Of a stretch of DNA of 8,189 bases, positions 6,308 through 8,189 are shown piece after piece. Under the pieces are notes generated by a model that was given only the letters and a program-made list of their open reading frames with translations, ran no database searches and was not told the origin of the DNA. The first letter of the stretch is position 1, and every line of letters starts with the position of its first letter. Source of the stretch: Acidobacteriota bacterium (GTDB lineage: Bacteria; Acidobacteriota; Terriglobia; Acidiferrales; UBA7541); NCBI GenBank assembly GCA_003131705.1, contig PKUY01000349.1, positions 3,805-11,993 of the forward strand, written 5' to 3'. Position numbers and translations under genes: made by a program.

Positions 6308-6339
6308 ATTTATAATCGTTGCAAGATAGATAAATTTAT
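6308..6339. promoter_or_regulatory. A/T-rich half-site cluster, possible LysR operator
   Basis: The lysR-leuA intergenic core carries ATTTAT at 6308-6313, ATAAAT at 6330-6335 and ATTTAT at 6334-6339. The last two form the perfect 10-bp palindrome ATAAATTTAT (6330-6339). The palindrome lies inside the spacer of the predicted lysR promoter, and the first half-site overlaps a TATAAA (complement of 6309-6314) that could be a leuA -10. LysR-type regulators commonly bind such dyads between themselves and a divergent target. No direct binding evidence is available. Confidence 0.35.
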
Positions 6340-6347
6340 TTTATATA
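6319..6347 (+). promoter_or_regulatory. Sigma70-like promoter of the lysR gene
   Basis: TTGCAA (6319-6324) and TATATA (6342-6347) are separated by an ideal 17-bp spacer. The expected start is near 6354, giving a leader of about 22 nt that ends in the Shine-Dalgarno GGGAGG (6365-6370), 5 nt before the GTG start. This is the best promoter match in the window. Confidence 0.55.
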
Positions 6348-6375
6348 GGGGTAGGGAGCAAAAAGGGAGGATTTC

Positions 6376-7299
6376 GTGGATTTGGCGTCTCTGCAGGTGT
6401 TTCAGGCCGTGGTACGCGAACGGAGCTTCTCGCGCGCGGCAGAAAAACTGTATCGCACGCAGCCCGCCGTGAGCATTTCGATCCGGAAGCTGGAGGAGTG
6501 GGTGGGGCAGCCGCTGTTTCTCCGCGGCTCGGGCGCGCGCACGCTGACGGATGCGGGCGTGCTGCTCGTCGAGTACGCGGACCGCATGCTGAATCTCCGC
6601 GAGGAAATCAGCAAGGGCATGAAGGAGCTGCGCGGATTGGAACGAGGGCAGCTGTCGCTCGGTGTGAATGAGAGCTCGATTCACGCTTTACTGCCGATGC
6701 TGGACCGTTACCGTCAAATTCATCCGGGGATACACATCCGCGTGCACCGCGTGTTTTCGCGGGATGTGCCGCGCGAAGTGATGAACCATCATCTGGATAT
6801 CGGCGTGATTTCCTACCTTCCGGAGGAGCGCGAGCTCGAATCCGTGGAGTTCTACCGCGACTCGCTTGTGCTGGTGGTGTGGCCGGGTCACCGGCTCGCG
6901 AAGCGCCGCGAAGTGAACATCAGCGAGCTGGGCCAGGAGACTTTCGTTGCGCATATCGTCGAATCACCCTACCGGCAGCGCGTGGTGCAGATGTTTGCGC
7001 GACATCGCGTGCCGCTGCGGATAGATCTGGAACTGCCGACGATTGAGAGCATCAAGCTCATGGTGGAAATGAAGAAAGGCGTGGCGATCGTTCCGCACAT
7101 GTGCGTCGAGAGGGAAGTTGCGCGCGGCACCTTGCGTGAGCTGCGCATCAAGCAGATGCAGGTGACGAGAAAACTCTATTTGGTATACCGGCGGGACCGG
7201 CCACTCACGGCGGCCGCGCAGGGGCTGGTCGAAATCATTCGCCGGAAACCATCGCGCGGTGGACGCAAATCTTCGGCTTCTGCTAAAAGCTCGTTGTGA
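6376..7299 (+). CDS. LysR-type transcriptional regulator divergent from leuA
   Basis: A 307-residue protein of typical LysR family length. The start is GTG at 6376 with GGGAGG 5 nt upstream. The N-terminal winged helix-turn-helix spans about residues 1-60 (MDLASLQVFQAVVRERSFSR, then TQPAVSISIRKLEEWVGQPL), followed by a linker helix (about 60-88) and the periplasmic-binding-like effector domain (about 92-290), with GVAIVPHMCVEREV (235-248) near its end. The last 19 residues form a Lys/Arg/Ser-rich tail that I would not expect in the family. LysR regulators act as cytoplasmic tetramers and often control the divergent neighbour in response to a pathway metabolite. Here leuAB is the natural candidate target (inference), possibly with an isopropylmalate-type effector. 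The stop lies inside the convergent receptor gene, a 17-bp overlap. Confidence 0.93.
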   Translation: MDLASLQVFQAVVRERSFSRAAEKLYRTQPAVSISIRKLEEWVGQPLFLRGSGARTLTDAGVLLVEYADRMLNLREEISKGMKELRGLERGQLSLGVNESSIHALLPMLDRYRQIHPGIHIRVHRVFSRDVPREVMNHHLDIGVISYLPEERELESVEFYRDSLVLVVWPGHRLAKRREVNISELGQETFVAHIVESPYRQRVVQMFARHRVPLRIDLELPTIESIKLMVEMKKGVAIVPHMCVEREVARGTLRELRIKQMQVTRKLYLVYRRDRPLTAAAQGLVEIIRRKPSRGGRKSSASAKSSL

Positions 7300-8189
7300 G
7301 ACGAAGCGAATAGCTGCGCGCAGGACCGATCGCGTTTCCGGAGAACAAACCGCCGAAGTCGATCACGTCCAAGATATTGGTGAGATTTTCTCCGTCGATC
7401 TGGAGCCTCATGTTCAGCCGATCGGATTTGTAGATATCGGCACCAACGGAAGCACTCACTTGAAACGAAGGATAGATGCGGCCGCGATTGAAATTGATTC
7501 GATTGACGACCTGCTGGCCGTATTGGGCGAGAACCGTCGCTGGGTTGCCGTCGAACTTAAACGGAAGGCCGGTGTCATATTGCAGTCCGCCTGCGATCCA
7601 TAGCCGCGACGCGACCTGGTAGCGAACACGTCCACGAACCGAGTTGCGCTGGTCTTGCGAGTTCGGGAAATGTCCGCTGAGTTGGGTTTCTGCAGCCGCT
7701 GCGTTGTCACCCAGGAAAAGCCCGCCCGTGACGGGCAACCACGCATTGCCCACCGCGTAGGAGTAACTCACGAAGCCCGAGAAGCGGCGCCAGTTCGGCA
7801 GCTCGATTTTTCCTTCCGCACCGTAAATGATGGATTTGCGGAAAGCGATTGGAAAACTGACGGCACTGTTAAGCAGCTGGTCATCATCGGCGAAATTGTT
7901 CACGAGTCGGCGGAAATAGTTTGCGTCCAGCTTAAATTGCCCAAAAAAGGACTTGGTCATGCCGATTTCGTAGTAATTGCCCACCGACGGCAGAACCGGC
8001 AAGCGCAGGAAACTGGGATCAAGAGCCGTCACCAGAGGTGAACTCGATAGCAGAATATTTTCGGACGATGGTGTTTGAAAAACACGATCGTAAGATGCAT
8101 GCAGTACGAGATTCGCGGAGGGGAAATAACGCGAAACGGAGAGGCGCGGACTCACCGCGTTGCTGTTGACCAGTAGCTGGTAGTGGTCC
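7283..8189 (-). CDS. TonB-dependent outer-membrane receptor, C-terminal part (5' end outside window)
   Basis: The reading frame runs off the right edge; 301 C-terminal residues are present, reading DHYQLLVNSNAVSPRLSV from the edge. The alternating aromatic/polar pattern of beta-barrel strands is evident throughout. Segments such as HASYDRVFQTPSSENIL and GENLTNILDVIDFGGLFSG are characteristic of TonB-dependent receptor barrels in Acidobacteriota as I recall them. The protein ends in LRLTTSF; a terminal Phe is the standard outer-membrane assembly signal. The plug, TonB box and signal peptide would lie beyond 8189, so the substrate cannot be inferred. In this phylum, receptors of this kind often carry an N-terminal carboxypeptidase-like domain. 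The stop codon (TAG, complement of 7283-7285) lies within the last codons of the convergent lysR gene. Confidence 0.88.
   Translation of the reverse strand, partial: DHYQLLVNSNAVSPRLSVSRYFPSANLVLHASYDRVFQTPSSENILLSSSPLVTALDPSFLRLPVLPSVGNYYEIGMTKSFFGQFKLDANYFRRLVNNFADDDQLLNSAVSFPIAFRKSIIYGAEGKIELPNWRRFSGFVSYSYAVGNAWLPVTGGLFLGDNAAAAETQLSGHFPNSQDQRNSVRGRVRYQVASRLWIAGGLQYDTGLPFKFDGNPATVLAQYGQQVVNRINFNRGRIYPSFQVSASVGADIYKSDRLNMRLQIDGENLTNILDVIDFGGLFSGNAIGPARSYSLRLTTSF

Noticed and set aside
5679..6329. Plus-strand open frame (216 codons) opposite leuA
   Set aside because: Antisense shadow; leuA has all its catalytic motifs on the other strand.

Overview
The window looks like a chromosomal stretch of a moderately GC-rich Gram-negative bacterium, most likely an Acidobacteriota member (Terriglobia-like). 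The main hint is the C-terminal part of a TonB-dependent receptor at the right edge, whose closing barrel segment resembles the expanded outer-membrane receptors of that group. Two Sec-exported subclass B3-type metallo-beta-lactamases also fit a soil bacterium. The assignment is by recognition and was not checked by a search. I saw no tRNA, rRNA, CRISPR array, insertion sequence or phage module.

Layout. 77-208 (-) encodes a 43-residue basic protein of unknown function. 209-614 has no recognisable gene. 615-3878 (+) is a compact four-gene cluster made of two adjacent tandem pairs: two exported metallo-beta-lactamase-fold proteins (615-1607, 1700-2578), then two zinc-ribbon RDD membrane proteins (2644-3270, 3312-3878). 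Gaps are 92, 65 and 41 bp, so co-transcription is plausible. 6257-3916 (-) is a leuA-leuB operon with a 17-bp gap, ending 37 bp from the RDD pair in convergent orientation. 6376-7299 (+) is a LysR-type regulator diverging from leuA across a 118-bp intergenic region with an A/T-rich core that carries a good sigma70-like promoter and ATTTAT/ATAAAT half-sites. 8189-7283 (-) is the receptor C-terminus, overlapping the lysR 3' end by 17 bp.

How the genes may work together. LeuA and LeuB catalyse the first and third steps of the leucine branch; the divergent LysR regulator is the obvious candidate controller (inference). LeuA is only 400 residues and lacks the C-terminal leucine-feedback domain of the long enzyme. 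The leuA leader can also pair with its own Shine-Dalgarno sequence, so control may be mainly at expression level. In the lactamase pair the second copy keeps all six zinc ligands but has a loop about ten residues shorter. The first keeps the loop but has Asn where the last zinc-ligand His belongs, and carries Pro/Gly-rich segments at both ends. This reciprocal divergence, sitting beside a second tandem pair with cysteine zinc-ribbons, is the most unusual feature of the window. Whether the four genes form one functional system is unknown.
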